From contig SFFH01000072.1 of NCBI GenBank assembly GCA_004557905.1, forward strand, positions 1 to 6,897: 6,897 nucleotides of DNA. Direction: 5' to 3'. A model generated the notes under the pieces. It had not been told where the DNA came from and made no database searches. It worked only from the letters and a program-made list of their open reading frames with translations. Positions 4,871 to 6,897 of the stretch are shown here, piece after piece. Position numbers and translations under genes: made by a program. The stretch is from Clostridiales bacterium (GTDB lineage Bacteria; Bacillota; Clostridia; Christensenellales; Aristaeellaceae). The stretch's first letter is position 1; every line of letters starts with the position of its first letter.

Positions 4871-6664
4871 TTAGAAATCCATCGCCATTCTGCTGGATTC
4901 CTCCTCGGAAAGCTCGGTGATCTGCTTGTCCATCACGCGGTAGACGCGCTGGCACATGTTCAGCACGCTCGGGCGGTGCGTGGTGACGATGCAGGTCTTG
5001 TTCGGCCGCTGCCGGATGATGTTGCGCAGCACCTGCCGCTCGGTCGTCACGTCCAGCGCGGAGGTCGCCTCATCGAGCAGCAGCACCGGCGCGTCGCGCA
5101 GCACCGCGCGGGCGATCGCGATGCGCTGCGCCTGGCCCTCGGACAGGCCGCGCCCACGCTCGCCGATCTTGTAATGGATCGTGTCCGGCATCCTGCTCAC
5201 AAAGTCCCACGCGCAGGCGATTTTGAGCGCATCGACGATCTCCTCGTCCGTCGCGTCGTCCTTCACCATGCGCATGTTCTCCGCGATCGTGCCCGAGAGG
5301 ATCGTGTTGCCCTGCGGCACGTAGGAGAACAGATGGCGCGTGTCCGCGTTGAGCGGCAGCTCCATGCCGTTGCTCGCGCGGATCACCGCCTCGCCGCCCT
5401 TGGGGCGGACCAGGCCGAGGATCAGGCGGATGAGCGTCGTCTTGCCCTCGCCGGACGGGCCGATCAGCGCGACGATCTCGCCCGGGCGCGCGACCATCTG
5501 CGAATCCCTGATCACGCGCTTGCCGCGGACATAGCCAAAGCTCATGTCGCGCATCTCGATGGTAAAGCCGTCGTCAACATACGCGTCCAGCTCGCTGCTG
5601 CGCGCCACATGCGGCTCGCGCGGCAGATCCACCAGCTCGCGGATGCGGTGCGCGGAGATCGACGTATTCAGGAACGTCGGGATGATGCCGACCAGGCTGG
5701 AAAACGCGCCGGCGAGCTTGTTGCGCTGCTGCATGAAGAGCGTCATCGTGCCGTAGGTGATCTCCCGCGTCCACAGGCGGTAGAGGCAGTAGCCGAAGAT
5801 GACGCCCTGCAGGATAAAGCCGAAGATCGAGCTGACCACGCCCGTCTTGATGGAGAACATGTTGTACTCGAGCTGGAAGTCCTTGACCTTCTTCTGCCAC
5901 TCGCGCAGCTTTTTGCTGTAATGCGGCGCGATGCCGAAGGACTTGATCGTGTCGAAATTGTAGAACGTCTCCACCTGGAAGCTCGTCACCTGGCTGCTCA
6001 TTTCCTTGGCGCGCTTGGCGTAGCGGCGGCGGTACTTCATCAGGATGGCCGACATGGCAAAGCCCACCGGCGCGCCGACAAACGCCAGCAGCGCCATCAT
6101 TTTGTCATAACGCATGATGACGAAGAAGGTGACGATGAAATTGTACACGAGGATGATGATCGACGGGAACCAGCCGATGGCGTTGCCGGAGATCGTGCTC
6201 ACGTCGCTGGAAAAGCGGTTGAGCAAATCGCCGTTGGGGTACTTGCTCATGGCGTACCAGTCCGCGTCGATGATCCTGTCAAAGATATCCGCCTGGATGT
6301 CGTTGCCGATGTCGATGCCCAGCTTCATGTTGAAGCGGCCAAGCCAGTTGCCGATGGTCAGGTTGAAGACCGTCGAGAGCACCGCCACGGTCACCAGCAC
6401 CCAGAGCTTGTCCGTCTGGTAGCCGGTGATCACGTCCAGCAGGTACTTGCTCATCAGGCTGCTCACGACGCCGAGCGTCGAGCTGACCAGGCCCATGACC
6501 GTCGAGTACACGATCGCCCACTTGTACTTTTTGCTGTATGAAAAAATCCACTTCCAGTCGTCGATGGTCTCCTCGATGGAGCCGTCGTACCACTTGTTGA
6601 TCAGGATTTTCAGCGATTCAAAGGCGATCTTGACCTCCTGGCTCTGATCGCGGTTTTCCGCCAT
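4871..6664 (-). CDS. ABC transporter, fused permease and ATP-binding domains (half-transporter)
   Basis: A 597-residue type-IV (exporter-fold) ABC half-transporter that should work as a homo- or heterodimer in the cytoplasmic membrane. An unusually polar N-terminal segment (1-45) precedes about six membrane helices (roughly 49-70, 87-107, 164-185, 187-208, 273-295, 318-335). The nucleotide-binding domain has A-loop Tyr378, Walker A GPSGEGKT (402-409), Q-loop Gln451, signature LSEGQ (507-511, Glu instead of the usual Gly), Walker B LLLDE (528-532), D-loop SALD and H-loop His563. Every catalytic residue is present, so the site can be active. No substrate-specific domain (such as a peptidase C39) is present; drug, lipid or peptide export are all possible. 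The start at 6664 has AAAGGGG (6673-6679) 8 nt upstream and a near-perfect promoter. No partner half-transporter is visible; the downstream neighbour is the esterase. Confidence 0.95.
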   Translation of the reverse strand: MAENRDQSQEVKIAFESLKILINKWYDGSIEETIDDWKWIFSYSKKYKWAIVYSTVMGLVSSTLGVVSSLMSKYLLDVITGYQTDKLWVLVTVAVLSTVFNLTIGNWLGRFNMKLGIDIGNDIQADIFDRIIDADWYAMSKYPNGDLLNRFSSDVSTISGNAIGWFPSIIILVYNFIVTFFVIMRYDKMMALLAFVGAPVGFAMSAILMKYRRRYAKRAKEMSSQVTSFQVETFYNFDTIKSFGIAPHYSKKLREWQKKVKDFQLEYNMFSIKTGVVSSIFGFILQGVIFGYCLYRLWTREITYGTMTLFMQQRNKLAGAFSSLVGIIPTFLNTSISAHRIRELVDLPREPHVARSSELDAYVDDGFTIEMRDMSFGYVRGKRVIRDSQMVARPGEIVALIGPSGEGKTTLIRLILGLVRPKGGEAVIRASNGMELPLNADTRHLFSYVPQGNTILSGTIAENMRMVKDDATDEEIVDALKIACAWDFVSRMPDTIHYKIGERGRGLSEGQAQRIAIARAVLRDAPVLLLDEATSALDVTTERQVLRNIIRQRPNKTCIVTTHRPSVLNMCQRVYRVMDKQITELSEEESSRMAMDF

Positions 6665-6709
6665 GCGCGCTGCCCCTTTCGTCCGATGAAACCATGTTTG
6701 TTATTATTT

Positions 6710-6738
6710 ATCATACGCTTTTCCAGCGCGTTCGTCAA
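6710..6738 (-). promoter_or_regulatory. Sigma-A promoter of the ABC transporter gene
   Basis: TTGACG (6733-6738) and TATGAT (6710-6715) are exactly 17 bp apart. An A/T-rich discriminator follows, and a start near 6703 would give a leader of about 40 nt with no hairpin. The -10 box is identical to that of the pyrG promoter. Confidence 0.85.
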
Positions 6739-6780
6739 GCGCGATGGGCCGCGCACGCCGCCGCCTGCACCTGACCGGGC

Positions 6781-6800
6781 AAAAAAAGCGGGCTGTGCCC
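6781..6800 (-). terminator. Weak terminator-like hairpin with T7 run
   Basis: On the minus strand, GGGC-ACA-GCCC (6790-6800) is followed by GC and seven T (6781-6787). The stem is only 4 bp, so termination is uncertain. It would stop transcription arriving from beyond the right edge before the ABC promoter. No minus-strand gene is visible for it to serve within the window. Confidence 0.3.
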
Positions 6801-6897
6801 CAATGTCATTAAGTTAATGCCAGTAACAGAATAAACGAAGATCCAGAACGAGAGGGAAAACTCGGCCTGGATCTTTTTTCATACTTTTTTGCAGAAA
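6790..6897. other. Non-coding, hairpin-rich right end; possible mobile-element edge
   Basis: No gene-like ORF with a ribosome binding site is visible here on either strand. The stretch holds the GGGC/GCCC hairpin (6790-6800), a perfect 13-nt palindrome CATTAA-G-TTAATG (6807-6819) and the terminator at 6838-6879. Its AT-richer composition differs from the neighbouring GC-rich tract (6720-6780). The combination of a palindromic tip and an inward terminator resembles the outer end of an insertion sequence whose body would lie to the right. This is a guess from form, as no transposase or paired inverted repeat is in view. Confidence 0.2.
6838..6879 (+). terminator. Intrinsic terminator reading rightward
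   Basis: AAGATCCAG (6838-6846) pairs with CTGGATCTT (6867-6875). An inner CGAG/CTCG pair (6849-6852, 6861-6864) lies behind a 2x2 internal loop and closes an 8-nt loop. Six T (6874-6879) follow, and a second T6 lies at 6885-6890. In the minus direction there is no T-run. No plus-strand gene in the window ends here, so it either blocks stray transcription into the region to the right or ends an unseen small transcript. Confidence 0.65.

Noticed and set aside
4848..4880. Promoter for the esterase with TACAAT (near 4866) as -10
   Set aside because: The sequence 17 bp upstream has no resemblance to TTGACA and lies in the end of the ABC gene; not supported.
4976..6541. Plus-strand open frame of 521 codons opposite the ABC transporter
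   Set aside because: Antisense shadow; the minus frame contains every ABC ATPase motif.
1..6897. tRNA, rRNA, CRISPR arrays, riboswitch of a known class, phage genes
   Set aside because: Looked for by eye on both strands; no regularly spaced repeats, no cloverleaf with a TTCGANTC-type arm, and no known riboswitch core was seen.

Overview
The window is a 6.9 kb piece of bacterial chromosome. All five recognisable genes lie on the minus strand, so transcription runs from right to left. The coding sequence is clearly GC-rich. Strong AGGAGG-type ribosome binding sites, sigma-A promoters with 17 bp spacers, a PurF with the Bacillus-type 11-residue propeptide and Fe-S cysteines, and the protein sequences themselves point to a high-GC member of the Bacillota, most likely a gut-type Clostridia lineage. 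The exact genus cannot be read from this sequence.

Layout, in the direction of transcription. (1) 6665-6897 is non-coding. It holds a near-consensus promoter for the ABC gene and, beyond it, a hairpin-rich stretch with a plus-strand terminator that may be the edge of a mobile element. (2) 4871-6664 encodes a one-polypeptide ABC half-transporter. (3) 4744-4870 is a spacer with two matched 19-nt G/C hairpins, REP-like in appearance. (4) 3871-4743 encodes a cytoplasmic alpha/beta-hydrolase (esterase type), closed by a strong terminator at 3832-3860. (5) 3572-3831 is an AT-rich regulatory region with a 46-bp dyad, a near-perfect promoter, and a short leader carrying an intrinsic terminator. That terminator overlaps a well-placed Shine-Dalgarno and a 14-codon reading frame. 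(6) 1970-3571 is pyrG (CTP synthase), followed 19 nt later by purF (511-1950) and 25 nt later by purC, which runs off the left edge.

pyrG, purF and purC are spaced as a single operon. This puts the glutamine-dependent last step of CTP synthesis and two steps of IMP synthesis under one promoter and one leader. PurF makes 5-phosphoribosylamine and PurC makes SAICAR. The enzymes are ordinary. The most interesting part of the window is the pyrG leader. It keeps the short GGG-start plus terminator layout of Gram-positive pyrG attenuators, but has GGGUC where the known system has GGGCUC, lacks the C/U-rich target, and carries a translatable mini-ORF across the terminator instead. The ABC transporter and esterase form a separate unit with no evident link to nucleotide synthesis.
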